Assembly (NCBI RefSeq): GCF_003293595.1
Contig: NZ_CP022162.1
Location: forward strand, 1,910,773 to 1,974,772
From: Microbacterium sp. PM5
GTDB lineage: Bacteria > Actinomycetota > Actinomycetes > Actinomycetales > Microbacteriaceae
Reading direction: 5' to 3'
Length of the DNA stretch: 64,000 bases
Within the stretch, counting starts at the first letter, position 1. Each line of letters begins with the position of its first letter. Below the pieces are notes generated by a model, which was not told where the DNA came from, did not search any database, and saw only the letters and a program-made list of their open reading frames with translations. Below are positions 33,532-42,348 of the stretch, in pieces. The translations under genes were made by a program, and so were the position numbers.

Positions 33532-34455
33532 ATGAAGGCACTCGTCTATTCGGATTTCGGCGGCAACGACCGCTTCGAGCTCACCGACCGTGAGGAGCCC
33601 CACGTCGGCCCCGACACCCTGGTGGTGAGGGTCGTCGCGGCCGGGATCAACCCCGTCGACTACAAGATCCGCGAGGGCTACCTGCGCGGCCTCATCGACA
33701 CCCGCCTTCCGGTCGTGCCCGGCTGGGACGTCGCCGGCATCGTCGAGAAGACGGGTCTGGACACCCCCGAGTTCGCCGTCGGTGACGCGGTGCTCGCCTA
33801 CGCCCGCGCCGACATCGTCGAGAACGGCTCGGTCGCCGAGTTCATGCCGGTGCCGGTGCGCACCGCGACTCCGAAGCCCGAAGGTCTGTCGTTCGAGGAT
33901 GCCGCCGCGCTGCCGCTGGCCGGGCTGACGGCGCTGCAGACGCTGGAGCGCGCCGGTGTCGGCGCGGGTCAGACCGTGCTGATCCACGGCGCCGCCGGTG
34001 GGGTGGGCTCGTTCGGCGTGCAACTCGCACGCCGGCTCGGGGCTCGTGTCGTCGGCACGGCGTCGGAGCGCAACCACGCGTACCTCCGCGATCTGGGCGC
34101 CGAGCCCGTCGTCTACGGCGAGGGCCTCGTCCCCGCTGCCCGCGAGATCGCCCCCGAGGGGTTCGATGTCATCATCGACTTCGTCGGCGGCTCGACGCTC
34201 GACTCGACGCCCGATCTGCTCGCCGACGGCGGCGTCGTCGCCTCGATCGCCGATGCCCGCGCACGCACCGAGTTCGGCGGCCACTACGTGTGGGTCCGCC
34301 CGAACGCGTCGCAGCTGGGCGAGCTGGCTGAACTCGTCGCGTCGGGTGAGCTGCGCGTCGAGATCGCCGCGACCTATCCGCTCGACGAGGCCGCCGCCGC
34401 GTACGCCGCTCTCGAAGAGGGCCACACTCGCGGCAAGATCGTCGTCACCGTCTGA
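33532..34455 (+). CDS. quinone-oxidoreductase-like NADPH dehydrogenase (zinc-independent MDR)
   Basis: A 307-residue medium-chain dehydrogenase/reductase. It has GINPVDYKIREG, WDVAGIVEKTG, and the NADP loop HGAAGGVGSFGVQLAR (about 152-167), without the zinc-binding cysteine cluster of alcohol dehydrogenases. QOR-like members reduce quinones or enones using NADPH. The ATG at 33532 is chosen over an upstream one because it opens the MKALVYS strand. It diverges from the oxidoreductase operon. Confidence 0.9.
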   Translation: MKALVYSDFGGNDRFELTDREEPHVGPDTLVVRVVAAGINPVDYKIREGYLRGLIDTRLPVVPGWDVAGIVEKTGLDTPEFAVGDAVLAYARADIVENGSVAEFMPVPVRTATPKPEGLSFEDAAALPLAGLTALQTLERAGVGAGQTVLIHGAAGGVGSFGVQLARRLGARVVGTASERNHAYLRDLGAEPVVYGEGLVPAAREIAPEGFDVIIDFVGGSTLDSTPDLLADGGVVASIADARARTEFGGHYVWVRPNASQLGELAELVASGELRVEIAATYPLDEAAAAYAALEEGHTRGKIVVTV

Positions 34456-34480
34456 TCGCCCCCGCCTCGCGGCGGCGGTC

Positions 34481-34849
34481 TCACGGCCGCAGCGGCAGAA
34501 GGGGCGCGAGGTCGGCCCGGGTTCCGGACGCGAGAATGCGACCGGCGGCCCGGGCCTCGGCCCACGACTCGACACCGGTCGCGAGCGCGATCCAGGTGGT
34601 CGCGTCTGTCTCGACGACATTCGGCGGGGTACCGCGGGTGTGCCGCGGGCCCTCGACCACCTGCACCGCGCCGAACGGCGGCACGCGCACCTCGACGGTG
34701 TTGCCGGGGGCCTTCTCTGCCAGCAGCTGGAGCAGGTAGCGCACGGCGGTCGCCAGCGCCGTGCGCGGGGGTGTCACGTCGGCATCCGTCGCCGCGGCGA
34801 CAGCGGCGAGCGCGTCACGACCGTCGGCGGTGGAGATCTTGCGGGCCAT
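34481..34849 (-). CDS. bacterial sterol-carrier-like (SCP) protein
   Basis: A 122-residue soluble protein of the SCP_3 type (helix, [14 protein letters not shown], beta segment with [14 protein letters not shown], then helix), the form found next to purine genes in actinobacteria. Lipid binding is inferred from the fold. It is divergent from purD with a 54-bp gap; its ATG follows TAGCGT by six bases. Confidence 0.8.
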   Translation of the reverse strand: MARKISTADGRDALAAVAAATDADVTPPRTALATAVRYLLQLLAEKAPGNTVEVRVPPFGAVQVVEGPRHTRGTPPNVVETDATTWIALATGVESWAEARAAGRILASGTRADLAPLLPLRP

Positions 34850-34855
34850 GCCTTC

Positions 34856-34861
34856 ACGCTA
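34856..34861 (-). promoter_or_regulatory. -10 element, leaderless SCP gene
   Basis: TAGCGT on the minus strand, six bases before the ATG at 34849. It is back to back with the purD promoter. Confidence 0.45.
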
Positions 34862-34891
34862 GCCCGCACCGACGACGCGGCGGGCCGTCGG

Positions 34892-34897
34892 TAGGCT
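34892..34897 (+). promoter_or_regulatory. -10 element, leaderless purD
   Basis: TAGGCT, six bases before the GTG at 34904. Confidence 0.5.
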
Positions 34898-34903
34898 GGC
34901 CGG

Positions 34904-36178
34904 GTGCGCATTCTCGTCCTCGGTTCCGGTGCCCGCGAGCACGCCATCCTCCTCGCTCTGAAGGGGGAGGACGCGGGGCACGATCTGTTCGCGGCCCCGG
35001 GCAACGCGGGCATCGCCGCGGACGCCACGATCGTTGCCGACCTCGATGCGAACAGCCCGGCCGCAGTGACCGAGTACGCCAACGACCACGACATCGACCT
35101 CGTGATCATCGGCCCCGAGGCGCCGCTGGTCGCGGGAGTCGCCGACGCCCTGCGGGAGCACGGCGTTCCGGTGTTCGGCCCCGGCAGGGCAGCCGCGCAG
35201 CTGGAGGGCTCGAAGGCGTTCGCGAAGCGGATCATGGATGCCGCCCACGTGCCCACGGGCCGGGCGACGCGCGCGACGACCCGCGCAGAGGTCGAAGCCG
35301 CCCTCGACGCCTACGGCGCGCCGCACGTCGTGAAGGCCGACGGGCTGGCCGCCGGGAAGGGGGTCGTCGTCACCGACGACCGCGAGGCGGCGCTCGCGCA
35401 CGCGGACACCTACCTTCCCACCGGCCCCGTGCTGGTGGAGGAGTTCCTCTCCGGGCCGGAGGTGTCGCTCTTCTTCGTCAGCGACGGCGACACCGTGCGG
35501 GCGCTCAGCCCCGCACAGGACTTCAAACGCGCCTACGACGGCGACGCGGGTCCGAACACGGGTGGGATGGGCGCCTACTCGCCGCTGCCATGGCTGAGCG
35601 ACGATTTCGGCAGCGAAGAGGCGTTCGTCGCCGAGGTGACCCGGACGGTCGCCGAACCGGTCATCCGCACGCTGGATGCCGAGGGCACCCCCTTCATCGG
35701 TCTGCTCTACGCGGGCCTCATCCTGACTGCCGACGGCATCAAGGTCATCGAGTTCAACGCCCGCTTCGGCGACCCCGAGACGCAGGTCGTGCTCGCGCGT
35801 CTGACGAGCCCGCTGTCGCGGCTGCTCATGTCCGCGGCATCCGGAACCCTCGAGGACGAGCCGGCACCGACGTTCGCCGACACGGCCGCGATCACGGTCG
35901 TGCTCGCCAGCGAGGGCTACCCCGAGGCGCCGCGGACGGGGCGTGCCATCACGGGACTGGAGGCCGCGGCATCCGTCCCGGGAGTGCACCTCGCCCACGC
36001 CGCGACGGCGGTGAGCGGCGACGAGCTGGTGGCGACGGGGGGACGCGTGCTCAATGTCGTGGCGACCGGTTCCTCGTTCGGCGCCGCGCGCGACCAGGCG
36101 TATGCCGCTCTCGAACGGATCGCCCTGGAGGGCTCGCACTACCGACGCGACATCGCCGCCCGGGTGGCGCTCGACTGA
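34904..36178 (+). CDS. purD: phosphoribosylamine-glycine ligase
   Basis: A 424-residue ATP-grasp enzyme, the second step of purine synthesis (PRA + Gly + ATP to GAR). The N-terminal [15 protein letters not shown], the lid [17 protein letters not shown] (about 145-161), and the catalytic [10 protein letters not shown] and [12 protein letters not shown] blocks are all intact. Length is normal. The other purine genes purB, purC and purSQ are dispersed around it. Confidence 0.97.
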   Translation: MRILVLGSGAREHAILLALKGEDAGHDLFAAPGNAGIAADATIVADLDANSPAAVTEYANDHDIDLVIIGPEAPLVAGVADALREHGVPVFGPGRAAAQLEGSKAFAKRIMDAAHVPTGRATRATTRAEVEAALDAYGAPHVVKADGLAAGKGVVVTDDREAALAHADTYLPTGPVLVEEFLSGPEVSLFFVSDGDTVRALSPAQDFKRAYDGDAGPNTGGMGAYSPLPWLSDDFGSEEAFVAEVTRTVAEPVIRTLDAEGTPFIGLLYAGLILTADGIKVIEFNARFGDPETQVVLARLTSPLSRLLMSAASGTLEDEPAPTFADTAAITVVLASEGYPEAPRTGRAITGLEAAASVPGVHLAHAATAVSGDELVATGGRVLNVVATGSSFGAARDQAYAALERIALEGSHYRRDIAARVALD

Positions 36179-36233
36179 CGGGTCGTGTCGTCGTCGGGCC
36201 TCACCGGGCGGCGATGGGCGATGCCGCTCGCGC

Positions 36234-37718
36234 TCAGCGCTTGACGAGGTGCGGCGGGCGCTGCATGAACAGCACGGCGACGACGCCGATCAGCAGCACG
36301 ATCGCCGGCAGCAGGATCGTCTGCGCCATGGCGTTCGAGAAGCCGTCGACGACGAACGCGGGCAGCTGTCCCGCACCGAAGTCGCCGCCGGCGTTCGAGG
36401 CGCCCGGCAGGTTCGCCTCGAGACGCGACTGCATGAACGCGGCGATCGCCGCCGAGCCGAGCACCGAACCGATCGTGCGCGTCGTGTTGTAGATGCCCGC
36501 GCCGGCGCCGGCCTGGCGCGGCTCGAGGTTACGGGTCGCCGTGGTGGCCAGCGGCCCCCACATGCCGGAGTTTCCGACGCCCATCAGGAACGAGGGCAGC
36601 AGGAACATCCAGATCGGAGTGTCGGCGTGCATCAGCGAGGAGTACCAGAAGAGCGATCCGGCGACCAGGAGCAGCCCCGGCACCAGCAGGACGCGGGCGT
36701 CGACCCGGTCGAGCAGCCGGCCGGTCAGCGGCGAGAGCACACCCGCGGCGACGGCCATCGGCACGAGCAGGAGCGCCGACTCGGTGGGCGTGAGACCGCG
36801 CGCCAGCTGCACGAAGAACATGAGCGGCAGCGACATGCTCGTCACCGTGAAGCCGACCGTGGCGATCGTGAAGTTCGACACCGAGAAGTTGCGGTCGCGG
36901 AACAGACCGAGCGGCACGAGCGGCTCGCTGCGGGTCTTCGCCTGCTGCCAGATGAAGAGCGCCATGACCACGACGCCGCCCGCGATCATCGTCCAGACCC
37001 AGGCGGCCCAGTCGAAGTGCTCACCCTCCTGCAGACCGAAGACGATGAGGAACAGGCCGACCGCGCTCAGGACGACCCCGACCAGATCGAAGCGGTGGGG
37101 GTGCGTCTCGAGGTTCGGGACGAGCATCCACGCGAGGACGAAGCCGATCACACCGACGGGCAGGTTGACGAAGAAGATCCACTCCCAGCCGAGGCCGTCC
37201 ACGAGCAGGCCTCCGGCGAGCGGCCCGACGAGCATGGCGACCCCGGAGGTCGCTCCCCACAGGCCCATCGCGGCACCGCGGCGCTGGGGCGGGAAGGTGC
37301 GGGTGATGACGGCCATCGTCTGCGGGGTCATGAGTGCGGCACCCAGGCCCTGGATCGCGCGGAAGACGATCAGCATCTCGAGGGATCCCGACAGGCCACA
37401 GCCCAGGGATGCGAGCGTGAAGATCGCGAGGCCGATGAGGTAGATGCGCTTCGGTCCGAATCGATCACCCAGACGGCCGGTGATCAGCAGGGGCACGGCA
37501 TACGCCAGGAGGTAGGCCGACGTGACCCACACGACGTTGTCGAGGTTGTTGGTGGACGGGTCGAGGGCCGCCTTGATGGCGGGGTTGGCCACCGAGACGA
37601 TCGTGGTGTCGACCAGGATCATGAAGAACCCGATGACGAGCGCCCAGAGGGCGGGCCACGGGTTGCGTTCGGGGGTGGGTGCGGGCGCGGTCACATCGCG
37701 CGTGCGTTGTTCGGTCAT
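36234..37718 (-). CDS. DHA2-family (EmrB/QacA) multidrug exporter
   Basis: A 494-residue protein with 14 predicted membrane helices. The DHA2 motifs are visible: helix 1 MILVDTTIVSVANPAI with the conserved Asp, GRLGDRFGPKR in loop 2-3, and GATSGVAMLVGPLAGG in helix 5. It would use proton motive force to export drugs or antiseptics. Its ATG overlaps the stop of a PadR regulator gene upstream (ATGA), which almost certainly represses it. Confidence 0.92.
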   Translation of the reverse strand: MTEQRTRDVTAPAPTPERNPWPALWALVIGFFMILVDTTIVSVANPAIKAALDPSTNNLDNVVWVTSAYLLAYAVPLLITGRLGDRFGPKRIYLIGLAIFTLASLGCGLSGSLEMLIVFRAIQGLGAALMTPQTMAVITRTFPPQRRGAAMGLWGATSGVAMLVGPLAGGLLVDGLGWEWIFFVNLPVGVIGFVLAWMLVPNLETHPHRFDLVGVVLSAVGLFLIVFGLQEGEHFDWAAWVWTMIAGGVVVMALFIWQQAKTRSEPLVPLGLFRDRNFSVSNFTIATVGFTVTSMSLPLMFFVQLARGLTPTESALLLVPMAVAAGVLSPLTGRLLDRVDARVLLVPGLLLVAGSLFWYSSLMHADTPIWMFLLPSFLMGVGNSGMWGPLATTATRNLEPRQAGAGAGIYNTTRTIGSVLGSAAIAAFMQSRLEANLPGASNAGGDFGAGQLPAFVVDGFSNAMAQTILLPAIVLLIGVVAVLFMQRPPHLVKR

Positions 37719-38347
37719 GAGCGAGCAGCTTCTCTCTGTGCCAGATAGCGATCGGTTTTCTCGTGTGATCCCCACACGAAGTCGGGGTGGGCGAGCCGTT
37801 CCAGCAGGTCGGCGAGCCAGTCGTGGTCGGCGGCGAGCAGGGCCCGCTCGCGATCGATCTCGATGAGGTACTGCTCGATGACGGATGCCGGGCCGGTCTT
37901 GCTCTCGCGCGCATGGGCGATGCCGTCGGCGAGCTCGTCGCGCGCACGGGCGAGATGCTCCCGACGGGTCGACAGCAACGCCACGACGTCCTCGCGGGGG
38001 AGATTGTGCGCCTCGGCCAGCGCCACGCGGAACTCGACGGGCCGGTCCAGGAGCGGAAGCTCCCGGCGCACCCAGTCCTGGACGACCTCGTGGCCGGCAT
38101 CGGTGAGGGTGTACGTGGTGCGCTCCGGCCGGTTGCCGTCCCGATCGACGCCGACCTCGGCGAGCAGACCGGACTTCTCCAGACGTGCGACGGTGTGGTA
38201 CATCGTGCCGTTGGTCACCGACACGATGCGATCGTCGTGACGGTGCCGCATCAGCCGGATCATCTCGTAGGGGTGCATGTCGTCCTCGCGCAGCAGCGCG
38301 AGCACCATCACTCCCAACGGTGTGAGCCGGTCCACGGCGCTCTTCAC
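37715..38347 (-). CDS. PadR-family repressor
   Basis: A 210-residue regulator. The winged helix carries GVMVLALLREDDMHPYEM, TNGTMYHTVARLEKSGL and the wing NRPERTTYTLTDAG (about 1-90), and the C-terminal helices (PadR family 2 type) mediate dimerisation. Such repressors are released by drugs or phenolics that the neighbouring exporter removes. GGAGGAG fixes GTG 38347. A 16-bp palindromic operator lies 38 bp upstream, indicating autoregulation. Confidence 0.92.
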   Translation of the reverse strand: MKSAVDRLTPLGVMVLALLREDDMHPYEMIRLMRHRHDDRIVSVTNGTMYHTVARLEKSGLLAEVGVDRDGNRPERTTYTLTDAGHEVVQDWVRRELPLLDRPVEFRVALAEAHNLPREDVVALLSTRREHLARARDELADGIAHARESKTGPASVIEQYLIEIDRERALLAADHDWLADLLERLAHPDFVWGSHEKTDRYLAQREAARS

Positions 38348-38384
38348 GACTGTTCTCCTCCACGGCTTGTTATTCCATCTTGAC

Positions 38385-38400
38385 TAGTCCACATGGACTA
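38385..38400. promoter_or_regulatory. PadR operator
   Basis: TAGTCCA-CA-TGGACTA, a perfect inverted repeat with a two-base centre, between the PadR gene (minus) and the TfoX-type gene (plus). It overlaps a TTGACT that could serve as a plus-strand -35. Confidence 0.6.
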
Positions 38401-38423
38401 TACGCTGATTTGTCACGGCGCGC

Positions 38424-38429
38424 TACGGT
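38424..38429 (+). promoter_or_regulatory. -10 element, leaderless TfoX-family gene
   Basis: TACGGT, six bases before the ATG at 38436; it lies just beyond the PadR palindrome. Confidence 0.4.
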
Positions 38430-38435
38430 CTGCTC

Positions 38436-38795
38436 ATGACGGCAGAGGCGCGCGCGGTGTTCGACGACATCGCCGCCGAGTACATGGTGCTCCCGGGCGT
38501 CGACATCGGCCCGATGTTCGGGAGCGAGGGCCTGCGCATCCGAGGGAAGGTGTTCGCGTTCATGGGCTATCGGTCGGGACTGATCGCGAAGCTGCCCGAA
38601 AGCAGAGTGAGCGCGCTCGAGAAGACCGGCAGGGCGGAACGGATGACCATGCGCGGCCGCGCGATGCGCGAGTGGGTCTTCGTCGGGACCGATGCCGTGG
38701 ATCTCTGGCCCGACGTCGTGGCGGAGGCCTACGCCTTCGTCGACGAGATCACCCCGCGCGCAGGCGGCGGCACAGCCGCACCGTCCCCGCGATAA
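38436..38795 (+). CDS. TfoX/Sxy N-terminal-domain protein
   Basis: A 119-residue soluble protein of the TfoX_N family: MFGSEGLRIRGKVFAFM near residues 27-43 and a late VDLWPDVVAEAYAFVDE helix. In proteobacteria the domain belongs to a competence regulator; the short stand-alone form in actinobacteria has no known role. It ends eight bases before the purC start and overlaps the purC promoter. Confidence 0.82.
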   Translation: MTAEARAVFDDIAAEYMVLPGVDIGPMFGSEGLRIRGKVFAFMGYRSGLIAKLPESRVSALEKTGRAERMTMRGRAMREWVFVGTDAVDLWPDVVAEAYAFVDEITPRAGGGTAAPSPR

Positions 38796-38796
38796 T
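38791..38796 (+). promoter_or_regulatory. -10 element, leaderless purC
   Basis: GATAAT, six bases before the GTG at 38803, partly inside the stop region of the TfoX-family gene. Confidence 0.5.
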
Positions 38797-38802
38797 GGAC
38801 GC

Positions 38803-39750
38803 GTGACCGACGCCTCCTCGCCCTCCGCCGCGCCCGCCGATCTGCCCGGCTGGACCCACGTCTACTCGGGCAAGGTCCGCGACCTCTACCGCCCCGCGTC
38901 GGACAGCCCCGCACCGGCCGAGCGCATGCTCGTCGTCGCCAGCGACCGGGTGAGCGCGTTCGATCACGTCCTGAGCCCCGGCATCCCGGGAAAGGGCGAG
39001 CTGCTCACCACCCTCAGCCTGTGGTGGTTCGACCAGCTCTCCGGCGCCGACGGCGGCCGCCGCATCCCGAACCACCTGGCCGCGACCCACGCGCTCCCCT
39101 CCGGATCGGACGACGCGGTTGATCTCGTCCCGGACGCCGTCACGGGTCGGGCGATGATCGTGCGCACCCTCGACATGCTCCCGATCGAGTGCGTCGTGCG
39201 CGGTTATCTGACCGGCTCGGGCTGGAAGGAGTACGTCGCCGCGGGGACGGTCTGCGGCATCCCGCTGCCGTCCGGCCTGCAGGACGGCGATCGCCTCCCC
39301 GAGCCCCTGTTCACCCCGGCGTACAAGGCGCCGATGGGAGAGCACGACGAGAACATCTCGTTCGCCCGCACCGAGGAACTGGTCGGGGCCGAACGCGCGG
39401 CCGCGCTGCGCGATCTCTCGCTGGAGATCTACCGCCGCGCCGCCGCGACCGCGGAAGCGAAGGGGCTCATCCTCGCGGACACGAAGTTCGAATTCGGCGT
39501 GGATGCCGACGGGGTGCTCACCCTGGCCGACGAGGTGCTCACGAGCGACTCGTCGCGCTACTGGGATGCCGCGGCGTGGGCGCAGGGCACGAGCGCGGCC
39601 GAGCGGATGGCCAGCTTCGACAAGCAGATCGTCCGCGATTGGCTCGCCGCCGCCTGGGACGGCCAGGGAACGCCGCCCGAGCTGCCGGCCGAGATCGTCG
39701 AGCGCACCGCGGCGAAGTACCGCGAGCTGCTCGAGATGCTCACCGACTGA
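38803..39750 (+). CDS. purC: SAICAR synthetase
   Basis: A 315-residue enzyme that joins aspartate to CAIR. The N-terminal VYSGKVRDLY P-loop-like motif, SDRVSAFDHVL, ECVVRGYLTGSGWKEY and the late LADTKFEFG are all in order. Length is normal for the monofunctional actinobacterial form. It is convergent with mupG, with a repeat-containing gap between them. Confidence 0.96.
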   Translation: MTDASSPSAAPADLPGWTHVYSGKVRDLYRPASDSPAPAERMLVVASDRVSAFDHVLSPGIPGKGELLTTLSLWWFDQLSGADGGRRIPNHLAATHALPSGSDDAVDLVPDAVTGRAMIVRTLDMLPIECVVRGYLTGSGWKEYVAAGTVCGIPLPSGLQDGDRLPEPLFTPAYKAPMGEHDENISFARTEELVGAERAAALRDLSLEIYRRAAATAEAKGLILADTKFEFGVDADGVLTLADEVLTSDSSRYWDAAAWAQGTSAAERMASFDKQIVRDWLAAAWDGQGTPPELPAEIVERTAAKYRELLEMLTD

Positions 39751-39758
39751 CGCGAACG

Positions 39759-39819
39759 CGTCTCGACGCGCTGCGCTCGCGGGGCGACCGGGGAGAGGGG
39801 CGCGTCGTAGAGACGCCCC
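39759..39819. repeat. REP-like repeat and hairpin between convergent purC and mupG
   Basis: 39759-39789 resembles, with about 25 of 31 matches in opposite orientation, the copy inside the TIGR03943 gene. CGTCTCGACGCG (39759-39770) can pair with CGCGTCG-TAG-AGACG (39801-39815), and GGGGCG/CGCCCC (39797-39819) forms a nested alternative stem. Besides being a repeat it may end both convergent transcripts. Confidence 0.55.
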
Positions 39820-39824
39820 AACGG

Positions 39825-40853
39825 TCAGACGAAACGCACCGTGTCGCCCGGACGCAGGCTCTCGACGATGCCGCGGGCGGGCGCCGCGATCTCGCCGACA
39901 TGGGCCTGCAGACCCGTGAGCGGCAGATCCCGACGCATCAGGTGGATCTCTCCCCGATAGCGACCGAGGCTGTCGAGATCCATCTGCAGCGACCCGGCGG
40001 CACGACGGTCGGCGTTGCGCGCGGCATCCGGAGCGACGCTCCCGCGCGTTCCCTCCAGCCGGAACGACGCCGCGCTGTCTTCGACACGCAGCCGCCAGGC
40101 GGCGCCCCGCAGAAATGCCGCGGCCGGGTCGAGTCCCGACACAGGTACGGTCACCTCCCCGGTGCGCTCGTGGTGGGCGATCCATTCGAGATGCTCCGCG
40201 CGCACGGTGCCCTCGGCGCAGACGATCTCGACACCGGGCGCGATCGCACGCAGGTGCAGATAGTTGCGCCACGCGGTGCGATGACGATGCTCCTCGAGCG
40301 TGGGCAGACCGAGGTGAAGGGGTGCGCGCAGCGCGCTCTCGCCCGGAAGGAACGCGTACACGGGGCTCTGCCGCTCGGCGAACAACGCGTTCTGGCTGAG
40401 GAAGAACTCCGTGCCGATGCCGGTCTCGGGCCGGGGATAGAAGTTGTGCCATCCGACCACGTCGATGCCGTCCAGCTCGTCGAGGAACGACGCGGTCGCC
40501 GTGCTCGCGTTCACCGCGATGCGGCATCCCGAGGCGCGGGCGATGCGGCGGATCTCCTCCGGCGCGAAGCCGAAGTCGATCCGCAGCATCTCGACACCGC
40601 CGTCGCGCAGCCGCCCCAGCCCGTCGAACCCCTCGCCCAGGCGCTCGAGGGCGAGCGGCGAGATGTCGGCGCAGAACGTCACACCCCGCTCCCGGTGCGC
40701 GTCCGCCAGCTCGGCGGCGAAGCCGCGCAGGCCGTCGCTCTCCGGCTGGTGCAGCGACGTGAAGAGCATCGGCGCCGCGGCGACCGCGCACGCCTGGTCG
40801 ATGACGTCCGCGCGGACCTCGGGCGTATCGGTGGGATAGATCGAGAACAGCAT
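39825..40853 (-). CDS. mupG: 6-phospho-N-acetylmuramidase (DUF871)
   Basis: A 342-residue TIM-barrel protein of the MupG family, which releases MurNAc-6-phosphate from a 6-phospho-disaccharide in Gram-positive peptidoglycan recycling. Typical parts are the initial LFSIYP strand, VTFCADISPLALERLG, LRIDFGF, and the NASTAT and GWHNFYPRPETG strands, followed by a small C-terminal beta domain with GDTVRFV. It overlaps the end of the PTS gene (ATGA), in the same operon as murQ, as in Staphylococcus mupG-murQ-murP-murR. Confidence 0.88.
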   Translation of the reverse strand: MLFSIYPTDTPEVRADVIDQACAVAAAPMLFTSLHQPESDGLRGFAAELADAHRERGVTFCADISPLALERLGEGFDGLGRLRDGGVEMLRIDFGFAPEEIRRIARASGCRIAVNASTATASFLDELDGIDVVGWHNFYPRPETGIGTEFFLSQNALFAERQSPVYAFLPGESALRAPLHLGLPTLEEHRHRTAWRNYLHLRAIAPGVEIVCAEGTVRAEHLEWIAHHERTGEVTVPVSGLDPAAAFLRGAAWRLRVEDSAASFRLEGTRGSVAPDAARNADRRAAGSLQMDLDSLGRYRGEIHLMRRDLPLTGLQAHVGEIAAPARGIVESLRPGDTVRFV

Positions 40854-42319
40854 CAGCTCAGCCGCTCGACCATGTGCTCCTTGAAGCCGAAGAAGTAGGT
40901 CAGAACGAATCCCATGACGTAGGCGATCAGAAGGCCCCCGACGTACCAGAGCCATTGCCCGTTGGTGATGACGGCCGTCATCAGCACGCCCGACAGTCCC
41001 AGCGCGCCGGCGCCGAACCCGCCCGTCGCCTGGATGCCGTAGGCCACGAACGCGCCGCCGAAACCGCCGCCGAGGCAGGCGGTGATGAGGGGGTAGAACA
41101 GGGGCAGCGAGACGCCGTAGATGAGCGGCTCACCCACGCCGAGGACGCCGATGGGCAGCGCCGCACGGATGATGCTCTTCAGGCGCGTGCTCTTGGTCTT
41201 GACGTAGATCGCGATCGCCATACCGACCTCGCCCGCCCCCGCCATCGCCAGCACGGGGAGCAGCTGGGTGAAGCCGTGGTCGGCGATCAGCTGCGCGTGG
41301 ATGGGGGTGAGTCCCTGATGGATGCCGAGCATGACGAGCGGCAGGAACAGCGACGACAGCAGGTACCCGCCGATGACGCCACCGCGCTCGAGGGCGAAAT
41401 CGATCAGCACCCAGTTGATGCCCTGCATCAGCAGTCCCGCGATGGGCATGATCACGAGGATGCAGACCGCGGCCCCGACGAGCACGGTGACGACGGGAAC
41501 CACGAACAGGTCGAGCCACGCGGGAACGCGCGTGCGCACCCACTTCTCGATCACCGTGAACAGCCAGGCGGTCACGATCACGCCGATGATGCCACCCAGT
41601 GCCGGCTTGAGCTCGCCGAACAGGGGCAGTACCAGGGGCTGTGCGGCAATCGCCGTGCCGTCGGCCGCCTTCGAGGCCGGGATGCCGGCGAGGGCGGGCA
41701 TGTACGACACGGCGCCGGCGATGAGGCCGAGCACGGGGGTGCCGCCGAACTCCTTCGCGGTGTTGTAGCCCACCAGCAGATTCAGGGCCCCCACGACGAT
41801 CGAGCCCAGCGCGGCGAACGCGAGGAACCAGGGGTTCAGGGCGACGCCGGGGGCGATCAGCTTCCAGACGTTCGCGATCGCGACGATGAGACCGCACGCG
41901 ATGAAGCCGGGGATGATCGGGATGAAGATGTTGCCGATGTGGCGGAACAGCGAGTGCACACCGGTCTTCTGGCGCGCCTTCACCTTCTGGGTGTTCTTCG
42001 TCTGCAGTGCGCGCAGATCGGCCGCCGCGCTCAGCGGGGCCTCATCGTCGGCATCCACCGGCGCGGTGCCCTGCTGCCCGCTCTCCGCCGCGAACGCGTC
42101 GCGCAGGCGCTGGGCGTGACCGGGGCCCACGACGACCTGCAGTTGGTCGCCGTCGACCACGCCCATCACGCCGTCGAGCTTCTTGATCGCATCGACGTCG
42201 ACGCGGGAGGGATCGATGATCTCGAGTCGCAGACGCGTCATGCAGTTGGTGAAGGACGAGATGTTCTCGCCGCCGCCGACGAGCGGGAGGATGTCGCGGC
42301 TGAGTTTCGGGTAATCCAC
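40853..42319 (-). CDS. murP: MurNAc-type PTS transporter, EIIBC
   Basis: A 488-residue fusion of EIIB (1-85, phosphorylation Cys in NCMTRLRLEI) and EIIC (about 130-480, ten helices). The family motif GEPLIYG is present in GVGEPLIYGV. No EIIA domain is present, so a general EIIA must supply phosphate. Neighbours murQ and mupG mark MurNAc or MurNAc-GlcNAc as the substrate. AAAGGA before GTG 42319 supports the start. Confidence 0.88.
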   Translation of the reverse strand: MDYPKLSRDILPLVGGGENISSFTNCMTRLRLEIIDPSRVDVDAIKKLDGVMGVVDGDQLQVVVGPGHAQRLRDAFAAESGQQGTAPVDADDEAPLSAAADLRALQTKNTQKVKARQKTGVHSLFRHIGNIFIPIIPGFIACGLIVAIANVWKLIAPGVALNPWFLAFAALGSIVVGALNLLVGYNTAKEFGGTPVLGLIAGAVSYMPALAGIPASKAADGTAIAAQPLVLPLFGELKPALGGIIGVIVTAWLFTVIEKWVRTRVPAWLDLFVVPVVTVLVGAAVCILVIMPIAGLLMQGINWVLIDFALERGGVIGGYLLSSLFLPLVMLGIHQGLTPIHAQLIADHGFTQLLPVLAMAGAGEVGMAIAIYVKTKSTRLKSIIRAALPIGVLGVGEPLIYGVSLPLFYPLITACLGGGFGGAFVAYGIQATGGFGAGALGLSGVLMTAVITNGQWLWYVGGLLIAYVMGFVLTYFFGFKEHMVERLS

Positions 42320-42348
42320 GGTGATTCCTTTCGTGATGTCCGGGGCGA

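Noticed and set aside
38692-38802. A longer N-terminus for purC from an upstream start
   Set aside because: The extension overlaps the TfoX-type gene and carries no SAICAR synthetase sequence; a -10 six bases before GTG 38803 fits better.
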